A stretch of 64,000 bases of DNA, taken from Mesorhizobium sp. ES1-4 (GTDB lineage: Bacteria; Pseudomonadota; Alphaproteobacteria; Rhizobiales; Rhizobiaceae). The position numbers and the translations under genes were made by a program. The stretch covers positions 372,001 through 436,000 of the forward strand of contig NZ_JAIUGV010000003.1 in NCBI RefSeq assembly GCF_020164745.1, read 5' to 3'. Position 1 is the stretch's first letter; each line of letters starts with the position of its first letter. Below are positions 24,585 through 31,958 of this stretch, piece by piece. The notes under the pieces are model-generated. The model searched no databases. It saw nothing but the letters and a program-made list of their open reading frames with translations, and was not told where the DNA came from.

Positions 24585-25262
24585 TCACGCCCGCTGCATC
24601 ATCGCGCCGAGGACGACCATGTAAAACGCCGCGCAAGCCAACCAAACCCAAAGGTAGCCGAACCCTTTTTTGAGCAGCCACGCCCTGCGCCAGAAATACC
24701 CGATTGGGCTCAACAACACGAAAGGTATCAACGCCCGATGTTTCGGATTGCGCCAGCTGCGATAAATGTTGCGAGCATCGAGGCTCGCGAAGATCAGGCT
24801 TCCCCATGCCCCTAGAAAGGGAGTTGCGCCAGCGAAGGGCCCGTCCACCACATCGTTGCCGTTGGCAAACAGGACTAGGTCGATCACCAGCAACAGCAGG
24901 GGAGAGAATGCCAGCCACTTGGCATAGTCATCGTGAGGAGCCACCTGCTCGGGCCGGTAGTCGCTAGGCCATTCACTGGATGAGGCACTTACTACGCCTC
25001 CCGGGTTTTGCAGCAACGCTGAGCGGTGGGCAGCAGGCAGCGGAGGTGGCGCGACTGCGACCTGAGGTAGGGGCGGTGGTCGGAGCCGCTGCGGCGCGGC
25101 CTCCAGGTGTGTTTGCGACGCGGGCTTCCACACTGTGCCTAAGCTTGCCGTCCAAACCAACGTCCCGGGCGGCAATAGGTGATTGACAAGCATGGTGTTG
25201 AGGTCGCCCTCCGACACCGGCCCCCGTTGGGCGCCATTCTCCTCAAAATACCATTCAGCCAT
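24585..25262 (-). CDS. GYF_2-domain membrane protein (225 aa)
   Basis: The N-terminal about 50 residues form a GYF_2 domain (WYFEENGAQRGPVSEGDL, LVWTASLGTVWKPASQ). A Pro-rich linker (LRPPPLPQVAVAPPPLP) and at least three C-terminal membrane segments follow (FSPLLLLVIDLVLFA, IPFVLLSPIGYFW, YLWVWLACAAFYMVVLGA). It is immediately upstream of, and probably coupled to, the superinfection-immunity/SHOCT gene. GYF_2 domains bind partners in membrane-associated complexes; exact job unknown. Confidence 0.8.
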   Translation of the reverse strand: MAEWYFEENGAQRGPVSEGDLNTMLVNHLLPPGTLVWTASLGTVWKPASQTHLEAAPQRLRPPPLPQVAVAPPPLPAAHRSALLQNPGGVVSASSSEWPSDYRPEQVAPHDDYAKWLAFSPLLLLVIDLVLFANGNDVVDGPFAGATPFLGAWGSLIFASLDARNIYRSWRNPKHRALIPFVLLSPIGYFWRRAWLLKKGFGYLWVWLACAAFYMVVLGAMMQRA

Positions 25263-25345
25263 AGTCTGTCCCTCCGTGCGCGGCTGGGGGTCGGCGGCAT
25301 CTCACGGCAGCCATGGTAGGCCGCTGCAAGCGGTTGGTCGGTCGG

Positions 25346-26395
25346 CTAAGGTTTGCCAATCGACAATGGAGGATTGTCCATAAACCTCTGCAGATCCCGC
25401 CGTTCTTGCGGGTTCATAGCGGTGGGGTCGCCCGGCTCAAGAGTCACTTGATTGTCAGGTCTGGTATTGAGCCATTTTTGGATCTGGGAGGTTGGGAAAG
25501 AGACTCTGCCGTCGAATCCGCAAGCATTGTAATTTGCGATTAAAATTAGGTCCGTTATGTCTCCGCGCTCCCGCAGCATTATGCCATCAAGCCAAACAAA
25601 AGCTTTGTATTTATTTGGGCCGAATATGTGGAAAAGCAGGCCTTCCGCTGGATTCGCCATCGATCTGTGGGAGAGATATACCACAGGCTCGCCATTGAAG
25701 GTGCTTTTTTGGAGGGGTTCCTGAGGCTCAAACCCTTGTTGTGGATCAAATGCAACGCATTCGTCATGCGGATAGTCGGGCATCGCTGGTTGAGCGCTCA
25801 TTGTGAACTGGTACAACGCTTCAAACTCAGGACTACCCGGGTATTGTTCTGGCGTCGGTTCCTGCCGTTGCGTTTCACGAACGACGGCGGCAGCCTTTAA
25901 CATCTTCTCCGCGATCTCAGGCCTCGCAAACCTAGCTTGTGCAAAGCCGCAAACCATCGAGTTCGCGGCATATATCAGGCGATAGTTACCGGTTGCCAGC
26001 TTCAGCAGATGTACCTGTTCCAATTGATAGAGAGCTGCCTTATCGAAATTCGGTGCGGCTGCCAGCATCGCGGCTCTGGCCTGATACTGATCTGTGATAT
26101 CGACCCATTCATCGAGTTCATCAGGGCTGCCAGATGAAAGCCGTTGGCGGAGTTCCATTAGCTGGCTACCGGCTTCACCGTAGGAATAGCAGTCGCTTGT
26201 CTGCGCCATACTTGCGTCGGTCGGATACAGCCACGCAGCAATCAAGGCTATCGCCATTAGCCCCAGTTGCCTTGGATTGTTCCCAACTGAGCCTTTGTCG
26301 GCTGCAACTGTCTCGCTCGAACGCTCAGCTTCGGTGGACATTGAGCGCCACCCTGTTCGCCATGCGAAAGACATTAGCACTGCCAGAATTGTCAT
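25346..26395 (-). CDS. Hypothetical membrane-anchored or exported protein (349 aa)
   Basis: From ATG 26395, preceded by GGGGAA; an in-frame ATG at 26341 is possible. A hydrophobic helix near residues 45-63 (LGLMAIALIAAWLYP) is followed by an exported-type domain with several Cys. The middle is helical (MLKAAAVVRETQRQ), and the C-terminal half contains a strand-rich segment (EPVVYLSHRSMANPAEGLLFHIFGPN). No catalytic motif recognised. Divergent from the XRE gene. Part of the minus-strand envelope cluster. Confidence 0.7.
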   Translation of the reverse strand: MTILAVLMSFAWRTGWRSMSTEAERSSETVAADKGSVGNNPRQLGLMAIALIAAWLYPTDASMAQTSDCYSYGEAGSQLMELRQRLSSGSPDELDEWVDITDQYQARAAMLAAAPNFDKAALYQLEQVHLLKLATGNYRLIYAANSMVCGFAQARFARPEIAEKMLKAAAVVRETQRQEPTPEQYPGSPEFEALYQFTMSAQPAMPDYPHDECVAFDPQQGFEPQEPLQKSTFNGEPVVYLSHRSMANPAEGLLFHIFGPNKYKAFVWLDGIMLRERGDITDLILIANYNACGFDGRVSFPTSQIQKWLNTRPDNQVTLEPGDPTAMNPQERRDLQRFMDNPPLSIGKP

Positions 26396-26525
26396 TCACG
26401 TTCCCCAAGTCGCGTTTCAAATGCCGTACATGTCGCCGCGTCGTTGCCAATCTGACGGCATATTTGTCTAATATGTCGGCTATATCCGATAGATTAGTGG
26501 CCAGCAAGTTGGTCGCGTCCATCAC

Positions 26526-26789
26526 ATGGATGGACGCAGCCGCATTGCTTGGAATCTTCGACGTCTTCGTGCCGCAAAGGGTATCAGTCAGGAAAACCTC
26601 GGCCTTGAAGCCGAAATTGATCGCGGTACGATAAGCGAAATCGAGAGCCTGAAATTTAACCCGTCGATCGATCTTCTTGACCGCTTGGCGTCCGCGCTGG
26701 CAGTGGATGTCGCTGACTTTTTGCTCGTGCCACCACCCGGCAGCGAGAGGCCAAAGCCATTGAACGCCGGGCGAAAGCCCGGCAAGTGA
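26526..26789 (+). CDS. XRE-family helix-turn-helix regulator (87 aa)
   Basis: A compact DNA-binding protein: IAWNLRRLRAAKGISQENLG, then AEIDRGTISEIESLKFNPSID and LLDRLASALAVDVADFLL, a standard five-helix XRE fold. The basic tail is partly encoded by a perfect GCCGGGC-GAAA-GCCCGGC hairpin at 26766-26783. It is likely a repressor of nearby genes or of the element; target not identified. Confidence 0.88.
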   Translation: MDGRSRIAWNLRRLRAAKGISQENLGLEAEIDRGTISEIESLKFNPSIDLLDRLASALAVDVADFLLVPPPGSERPKPLNAGRKPGK

Positions 26790-26880
26790 CAACGGCACTG
26801 TGCCGCTCCGACACTGCGGGCTTTTGCGACCGAATATGAAGATGTCAACCGCGTCGATCATGGTCCACCGGCCGAGCCGA

Positions 26881-27309
26881 CTACCGAGTCATCGACCGGA
26901 GAATAGTCGTTACCAAATCGGTCTCAGGCTGATTGCCGTTAAAAATCCCGAGCAAGTATGTTGCCTTGTCGTGTCGCTCGGCGTCGTTCCCAGCCGGATA
27001 CCGACAAACTGCCAGCAACAGTTGGTCCTCAAGATCGCTTGCTTCATCCAATCGCCGGATTTCATCCAAGGTGGCAGCGCGCCCGAGTTTGACGGGGTTG
27101 GTTTCACGACTGACGCGTCCGAGGTCCGAGAACGCAGCGCAGTGCTCGCACATGGCTTTCATCAGCGCCGGAGCCACATCTTGCCAGCCTTCCTCGAAGG
27201 AACTGGTGGCAGCTTCGCTTGGCGGGTTGCGCACCAACGCCAGAGCGGGCGCGAGCCCCAGCGCAGATAAAGCTCTGATCAACGCCCGACGTGACAACAG
27301 GCGGCGCAT
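26881..27309 (-). CDS. Hypothetical Tat/Sec-exported protein (142 aa)
   Basis: The N-terminus MRRLLSRRALIRALSALGLAP has paired arginines and a hydrophobic stretch ending before SEAA, compatible with a Tat-like signal. The mature part is helical, with CEHCAAFSDLGR and a C-terminal EDQLLLAVCRYPAGN. Its ATG overlaps the stop of the DUF3768 gene (TGATG), so it is co-translated with it. No family recognised. Confidence 0.65.
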   Translation of the reverse strand: MRRLLSRRALIRALSALGLAPALALVRNPPSEAATSSFEEGWQDVAPALMKAMCEHCAAFSDLGRVSRETNPVKLGRAATLDEIRRLDEASDLEDQLLLAVCRYPAGNDAERHDKATYLLGIFNGNQPETDLVTTILRSMTR

Positions 27310-27716
27310 CAGTAGTCCTCCGAGAGCATAATCGTAAGAACGCGGGTGGTAACCGCCGGGTCGGCCGGATCATCCGAACCGAATTGCATCGCCCGGTCGT
27401 AATAGTCGACCTTCCAGATGATGGCCTTGCCGCCGACCTCCAGCACTGCGCAGTCGTGCTCACCGTATGGGTCGTTGTCGCCGTCGAACTTGTCGAAGCG
27501 GGCGACGGTCGCGACGATATCTGCAATGACCGTTGCCTGCAGCGCAGCGACCCCGGCGGTCAGAACGACGCGCCCACCTTGTCCCGTTCTGCGCAAGCTG
27601 TCGTTTAGTTGCGCGATACGCTGCTGCCGACTGCCGAGCGCGCAATTCTGACTGAAGCTACAGTCCAAAGTCATATGCGAATCCTTCATCCTGGCCGCTG
27701 CCGCGTCCGTGGTCAT
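27309..27716 (-). CDS. DUF3768 family protein (135 aa)
   Basis: Contains the family landmarks: RIAQLNDSLRRTGQGGRVVL, then VARFDKFDGDNDPYGEHD and KVDYYDRAMQFGSDDPADP, ending TRVLTIMLSEDY. DUF3768 proteins are common in alphaproteobacterial plasmids and integrative elements; function unknown. An in-frame Met 14 residues on (MTLDCSFSQN) may be the true start. It overlaps the next gene. Confidence 0.85.
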   Translation of the reverse strand: MTTDAAAARMKDSHMTLDCSFSQNCALGSRQQRIAQLNDSLRRTGQGGRVVLTAGVAALQATVIADIVATVARFDKFDGDNDPYGEHDCAVLEVGGKAIIWKVDYYDRAMQFGSDDPADPAVTTRVLTIMLSEDY

Positions 27717-27778
27717 ACCGATGATGTTAGAAGAGGTGGGCGGCAGCCTGAGCTACACCGCCCGGTGACAGGTAGGCG

Positions 27779-28387
27779 TCAGTCGGTGTGTTCGGGATGA
27801 AGCAGGGCGATATGGATCAGGCGACGGGTGAACACCGGCACGTCGAGCCAGTCCCGCCAGCGCAGGGTGTAGAGACCTTCGGGGCTAATCTTCACGACTT
27901 GTGCCTCAAACCAGCCTTGGAAGGCCCCTTCGGTCGCCAGCACGAGGCTGCCGACTTCAATCTTCTCCCAGTCGGTCGGCCAATGCGGTTCGGGGCGCCT
28001 TGGGCCGCTCTCTGGCGCGCCGGTGCCTGAGGCCCTTTTGCCGGGCTTGATTTTCTCGACAGCAGGCTTGGCGGCTCTCACCGGCCATACATACGACTTC
28101 GGCAAGTGGTCGGCGATCATGTCGAACGTTGCTGCCTTCACGAACGGCACGAAGGCCTTGCCGCTGGCGAACACGCGGCCTTGTGGCAGCTTACCTGCAA
28201 GATCGCGCAGCTCGTCGGTGGAAGCTCGAACCGCTGCCATGCCCATCATGCCAGCCGCTTTTTCGGCAACGTCGGTTTCGGCCTCGCCGAACCATGATGC
28301 ATGCGCCTTGCCGCCGTCATCGAGGCCCAGGACGATCAGGGCTGGCAAGGCGGCCGGGGAAGCGGTTGAAACTGCTGCGTTCGTCAT
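27779..28387 (-). CDS. Hypothetical protein (202 aa)
   Basis: From ATG 28387, preceded by GGAG. An Ala-rich N-terminus is followed by two alpha/beta segments (PALIVLGLDDGGKAHASWFG; GRVFASGKAFVPFVKAATFD), a basic Pro/Lys linker and a C-terminal beta-rich segment (VGSLVLATEGAFQGWFEAQVV) resembling a small barrel. Similar proteins occur in rhizobial mobile DNA as far as recalled, but no role is known. It sits behind a short leader ORF and an internal terminator-like hairpin. Confidence 0.65.
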   Translation of the reverse strand: MTNAAVSTASPAALPALIVLGLDDGGKAHASWFGEAETDVAEKAAGMMGMAAVRASTDELRDLAGKLPQGRVFASGKAFVPFVKAATFDMIADHLPKSYVWPVRAAKPAVEKIKPGKRASGTGAPESGPRRPEPHWPTDWEKIEVGSLVLATEGAFQGWFEAQVVKISPEGLYTLRWRDWLDVPVFTRRLIHIALLHPEHTD

Positions 28388-28519
28388 TCATGTCTCCAAA
28401 AAGAAAAAGGCCCCGAGATGGGGCCTCATGGTTGAATTTTCAGATGATGATCGGCGGCGTCGGCATGAACCCGAAGGCGGCACAAGCCGGGCTCGAAGCC
28501 CTGTCGTCAAGTCAGCCAT
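28388..28519 (-). CDS. Putative leader ORF (43 aa) ending right at the next start codon
   Basis: Reads MADLTTGLRARLVPPSGSCR, then an Arg/Ser-rich run and a C-terminal ...GAFFFLET. Its TGA directly precedes the ATG of the 202-aa gene (TGAATG). The terminator-like hairpin at 28408-28426 lies inside its last codons, so ribosome position would decide hairpin formation. It may be a regulatory leader rather than a functional protein. Low certainty. Confidence 0.35.
   Translation of the reverse strand: MADLTTGLRARLVPPSGSCRRRRSSSENSTMRPHLGAFFFLET
28401..28426 (-). terminator. Terminator-like hairpin in the leader of the 202-aa gene
   Basis: On the minus strand: AGGCCCC-ATCTC-GGGGCCT followed by TTTTCTTTTT, a 7-bp GC-rich stem with a U-rich tail. 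It is 20 bp upstream of the start codon of the gene at 28387 and downstream of a promoter-like sequence, as in an attenuator. Confidence 0.6.
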
Positions 28520-28571
28520 AACCAGCCTTTTTGCACGTTTTGACAGCGAAAATTACCATCTGAACAACTGT

Positions 28572-28600
28572 ACAATATCAGAAAACATGCCGTCTGTCAA
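28572..28600 (-). promoter_or_regulatory. Sigma70-type promoter for the 202-aa gene leader
   Basis: On the minus strand TTGACA (28600-28595), a 17-bp spacer and TATTGT (28577-28572). The predicted transcript would start near 28565, about 45 nt before the leader ORF. Confidence 0.5.
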
Positions 28601-28697
28601 TGAATTTCTGTTTTATATCAAATAGTTAGCGTCTTTGTGGCCAGCTGCACCTCATTAGAGGCCTGCCGAGTTGCAGACCAACATCAGCGTTAACAAG

Positions 28698-29228
28698 CTA
28701 ATGCAGCATGCGGCGAAGCAGTTCCGTCAACTTGGAGTCAACCTCTCCATTCCGGTAGACGTTGTTGCCTACGACTGTCCGCTTTGGCAAATCCACGATG
28801 AGATGTACCCCGAGCAGGTAGCCGTAGTGATAATCGGGATTTGGAGTGTATTCCAAGGTCATCATTGTCAGCTTGCGGATATCGTCCGCATAATCCTTAT
28901 TCTGTGCCCGCTTGGCCTCGACCACCAGAATGTTTTCATCCTGAAGGTGCATCCGATGCACGATGATATCAGGTCGGATTTTCTTTAACCGTTCCTTGCC
29001 CGCCTCGTCATTCCACGCCAACCGCTTTTCCTCATCCTCACGGCGGGTCCATTCCGGACTCACCCGCCACTCAGGGAAATAAGGCACCATCTTGATGGCA
29101 AGGTCGGTGGAAATGGAGAACTCCTCCGGCGCAGCTTTGACCAGATCGTCATCGGCCAGCATTTCCCTCACAGCTTTGGAGAACTGGCCGAGAATGACCT
29201 CGTCGGGAATTCTCGTGTCTTTGCCCAT
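28698..29228 (-). CDS. PD-(D/E)XK nuclease-like protein (176 aa)
   Basis: A soluble protein with a helical N-terminus (EVILGQFSKAVREMLADDD), then a compact restriction-endonuclease-like core: RPDIIVHR supplies the Asp and ILVVEAKRA the ExK pair, with later helix-strand elements (YHYGYLLGVHLIVDL). It is divergent from another nuclease-like gene at 29384, with a 155-bp shared control region. It could be a restriction-type or defence-linked nuclease; no methylase is nearby, so classical restriction-modification is unlikely. Confidence 0.7.
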   Translation of the reverse strand: MGKDTRIPDEVILGQFSKAVREMLADDDLVKAAPEEFSISTDLAIKMVPYFPEWRVSPEWTRREDEEKRLAWNDEAGKERLKKIRPDIIVHRMHLQDENILVVEAKRAQNKDYADDIRKLTMMTLEYTPNPDYHYGYLLGVHLIVDLPKRTVVGNNVYRNGEVDSKLTELLRRMLH

Positions 29229-29383
29229 GCTATTGTCCTTCCGCTGCCCTGAAGCGTAGTTGTATCAGCCCCGCAAGCTGGCCGAATAGGAGGCCTTTAA
29301 ATTTCAGTGAATTGACGCGTCGTACCGGTGCAAGGGACACCTTATGATAGTAGTATTGCGACTTTGTTTTTCAGAGGTCGAGA

Positions 29384-30616
29384 ATGCCCGGCGAATACCT
29401 TTTCAACGAAGGCTCAACTTTGGATTTGGCCCGCCAACTACCCCAGAAAGCAATGGAGGAATTGAGGGCGTATCCAGAGAACGTATTTCTCTCAACTTCC
29501 GTCGAAGATACCGTCGCAGCCTTGGTGGAGAAATACCATCCAGAAGTTCCGCTGTTGGACGAAGGCGGCGTGTGGGTCGAAGAGAAGGAACAGACCTACG
29601 ATCCCCGCCACGACCGGCGCGACTATTTCCAAGACCGCTTCGGAACGCCCGAACCCCAACGGTTTCATGTGGTGGTGTTCCATTTGCCTTTCAGTGGGGA
29701 CGGCGGATTTTTCCGCTTTCAGCCTTCGAGGGCCTCCTATCCCGGACCGAAGGCCACCGTCCAAAGAAACGAGCTGCTGATAACGATACAGACAGGCAAT
29801 AGGACACCAGAGCAGGTTAAGGCCGACTTCCAAAGCGTTGTGACGAGTATCAAAGAACACATGGCGACCGCGAAGGCGGACCTCGCCCATGTCGGCTCTC
29901 AGATAGAAAATCCCGCACGTGCCTTCTTTGACAAACGTAAGGAAGAACTTCTCCGTGGAAAGGGATTGGTGGCGTCGCTTGGCTTTCCGATGAAGCGAAG
30001 GCCAGATGCCCCGACAACGTTCGTCGCTCCCGAAGTGCGTCGGAAGGTCGTTCCTGTCCGACCGGCGACCACGGCTCCTTTTATACCGGAACCGGCCCTT
30101 GATGAAAAGGAATACGCCAACATCCTGAATATCATGGAGAACATGACGAAGGTAATGGAGCGCAGCCCTCACACCTTCATAAACATGGGTGAGGAGGACA
30201 TCCGCCAGCACTACCTTGTGCAATTGAACAGCCAGTATGAAGGCCAAGCCAGCGGCGAAACGTTTAACTACGAGGGGAAGACAGACATCCTCATTCGCTC
30301 GGAAGGGCGTAACATCTTCATCGCCGAGTGCAAATTTTGGCACGGTGAAAAGGGTTTCACCGAGACCGTTGACCAGCTGCTTTCATATTTAAGCTGGCGC
30401 GATACCAAAACGGCGGTTGTGATCTTCAATCGCAATAAAAACCTTTCCGGCGTCATCGAAACGGCCAAAGCGACAATGAAGGCGCATTCCCAATATAAGC
30501 GCGGTCCGACAGCCGAAGGAGAAACCCGATTTCGATATGTCCTAGGCAATCCCGGGGACGCAAACCGCGAGGTGATCGTGACCCTTATGATATTTGATAT
30601 TCCGACTGAACCTTGA
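29384..30616 (+). CDS. Protein with C-terminal PD-(D/E)XK nuclease-like domain (410 aa)
   Basis: The N-terminal about 270 residues are of unknown family and include a beta-rich section (RFHVVVFHLPFSGDGGFFRF) and a helical part. The C-terminal 130 residues fit a restriction-endonuclease-like fold: NYEGKTDILIRSEG gives the Asp, IFIAECKFW the ExK, and TVDQLLSYLSWRDTKTAVV the following helix-strand. The start at 29384 is chosen because the other upstream frame is a shadow. It is divergently paired with the 176-aa nuclease-like gene. A role in sensing or cutting foreign DNA is an inference. Confidence 0.75.
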   Translation: MPGEYLFNEGSTLDLARQLPQKAMEELRAYPENVFLSTSVEDTVAALVEKYHPEVPLLDEGGVWVEEKEQTYDPRHDRRDYFQDRFGTPEPQRFHVVVFHLPFSGDGGFFRFQPSRASYPGPKATVQRNELLITIQTGNRTPEQVKADFQSVVTSIKEHMATAKADLAHVGSQIENPARAFFDKRKEELLRGKGLVASLGFPMKRRPDAPTTFVAPEVRRKVVPVRPATTAPFIPEPALDEKEYANILNIMENMTKVMERSPHTFINMGEEDIRQHYLVQLNSQYEGQASGETFNYEGKTDILIRSEGRNIFIAECKFWHGEKGFTETVDQLLSYLSWRDTKTAVVIFNRNKNLSGVIETAKATMKAHSQYKRGPTAEGETRFRYVLGNPGDANREVIVTLMIFDIPTEP

Positions 30617-30781
30617 GCTTGCGCGCCGATTCAGCAGGGTCGTACACATTCCTCGTATCAATCCCGCAGACCAACCCGGGCCTTTAATTGGTTGTATCCG
30701 GGCGCGAGCTTCTTGGGTTTTTCGCTGCCGTCACAGGTTTGTTTGGAAGCGGATCGTCATCAATAAACATGCTGACGAAAG

Positions 30782-31225
30782 TCACGTCGCCTTTCGTTTG
30801 CGGAACGTTGCTGCAGTTTTAGCCACGCACCCGACCAGAGGCAGTGCGCCGGTCTTCTCATAATCCAACGCATACATCTTCTGCCCCACCAGATAGCCTG
30901 CCGTCACGGTCCCATCATTGTGGGAGCCATAGTCTTTGCCGAGCTTCGCCTTGATGAGAGGGTCGACCGCTTCAAGCGGAGGCCGACCTTTCACCGCGGC
31001 GTCTAACATTTTCTCGACGTTCTCAGGATTGTTGATGACGATCTCCATTGCCCGATACGTCGGATCGCCATGGGCAAGTGATCGATCCTTTTGGTAGGGC
31101 AACCCCGTTGCCTTTAGCATCTCGATTATCGCTTCCGCTTCAGGCCCGCCCTTGTTCAGGCAGTTTCGGTAGATCTGGTCGCGCTCTTCAAGCGTCTTGG
31201 TTTTCAATTTTTCGACGGTGTACAT
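30782..31225 (-). CDS. Hypothetical protein (147 aa)
   Basis: MYTVEKLKTKTLEERDQIYRN..., a helical N-terminus, then LPYQKDRSLAHGDPTYRAME and a C-terminal VTAGYLVGQKMYALDYEKTG. No signal peptide or known motif. It follows the 200-aa gene by 12 bp on the same strand and likely shares its promoter and its repeat-type operators. Function unknown. Confidence 0.65.
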   Translation of the reverse strand: MYTVEKLKTKTLEERDQIYRNCLNKGGPEAEAIIEMLKATGLPYQKDRSLAHGDPTYRAMEIVINNPENVEKMLDAAVKGRPPLEAVDPLIKAKLGKDYGSHNDGTVTAGYLVGQKMYALDYEKTGALPLVGCVAKTAATFRKRKAT

Positions 31226-31237
31226 TTTTGGCTCCCC

Positions 31238-31840
31238 TCAGACCGTGGCTTCGTATTCCTTAGGGTCAACCAGCTTGCGCAGCTGAACGCCGATGTTCAT
31301 CCGCTGTTGGCCGGGATTGAGTTTGTCATAGCGCTTTTCGATGCCGTACTTTTTGGCCACCGCATAAAGCCGCTCCAGAAGTAGGTCGCCGTTTTCGTCT
31401 CGAACCTGCTTGTTTAGCCACACGTTGAAGGCGCTGTGCTTGGTGTTCTTCACCCAAGCTTCACGCTGCTCCCTTGTGATCTTCATGGAGCGAGGATCGC
31501 TTCCTACTGGACGATAGGTGGTCCCGCTGGTGAAGAGGCTTGGACGCGTTATACGAAGCGCTGTACGAGCTATCTCATAACCGAGCGCCTCCATAACCTG
31601 CCTAACCATGTGACCGATCATCTGCTTCGTGCGGTCGTCGGAGATGTCTTCTCCGAACTCGGCAACGAGGCCCGCCGCCAATGGTTCAACGGCTGCTCGC
31701 TCCAGCAAAGTAGCCGTTTCCATCCGGATTTGGTTGTCGTGCTCTTTTAAATAGGACCAGATCGCGCGACCAAGGTCGGTTTCAGCGAGATCTCGAAAAT
31801 TCTGTGGCCGGTAGGCTAGGTTCCTCAGCTGGTCGGGCAT
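31238..31840 (-). CDS. Hypothetical protein (200 aa)
   Basis: Start set at ATG 31840, which has AGAGAGG 5 bp upstream; a GTG seven codons earlier is weaker. It is basic and helical, with RNLAYRPQNFRDLAETDLG, a central EIARTALRITRPSLFTSG and a C-terminal KYGIEKRYDKLNPGQQRMN that looks DNA-binding but matches no family known to me. It is transcribed from a promoter-like sequence with paired TGACAGGTGT repeats. Probably a regulator or accessory protein of the element. Confidence 0.65.
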   Translation of the reverse strand: MPDQLRNLAYRPQNFRDLAETDLGRAIWSYLKEHDNQIRMETATLLERAAVEPLAAGLVAEFGEDISDDRTKQMIGHMVRQVMEALGYEIARTALRITRPSLFTSGTTYRPVGSDPRSMKITREQREAWVKNTKHSAFNVWLNKQVRDENGDLLLERLYAVAKKYGIEKRYDKLNPGQQRMNIGVQLRKLVDPKEYEATV

Positions 31841-31857
31841 AACATCCTCTCTTTTTG

Positions 31858-31896
31858 ACACCTGTCATATATGCGCCTTTACAGAACACCTGTCAA
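31858..31896 (-). promoter_or_regulatory. Promoter with two TGACAGGTGT operator-like direct repeats
   Basis: The 10-mer ACACCTGTCA occurs at 31858-31867 and 31886-31895, start to start 28 bp. On the minus strand the distal copy overlaps a TTGACA box, and a CATATA sequence follows after about 17 bp. A repressor bound at both copies could block the gene at 31840. Confidence 0.5.
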
Positions 31897-31958
31897 TAGT
31901 GCATCCATATGTCGGTAGCACAGGCCGATGAAGGCCATGGAGGCCAGCCGCGCGTGGT

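Noticed and set aside
28023..28625. 200-codon plus-strand frame
   Set aside because: Antisense to the 202-aa gene and its promoter/leader; lacks a ribosome site.
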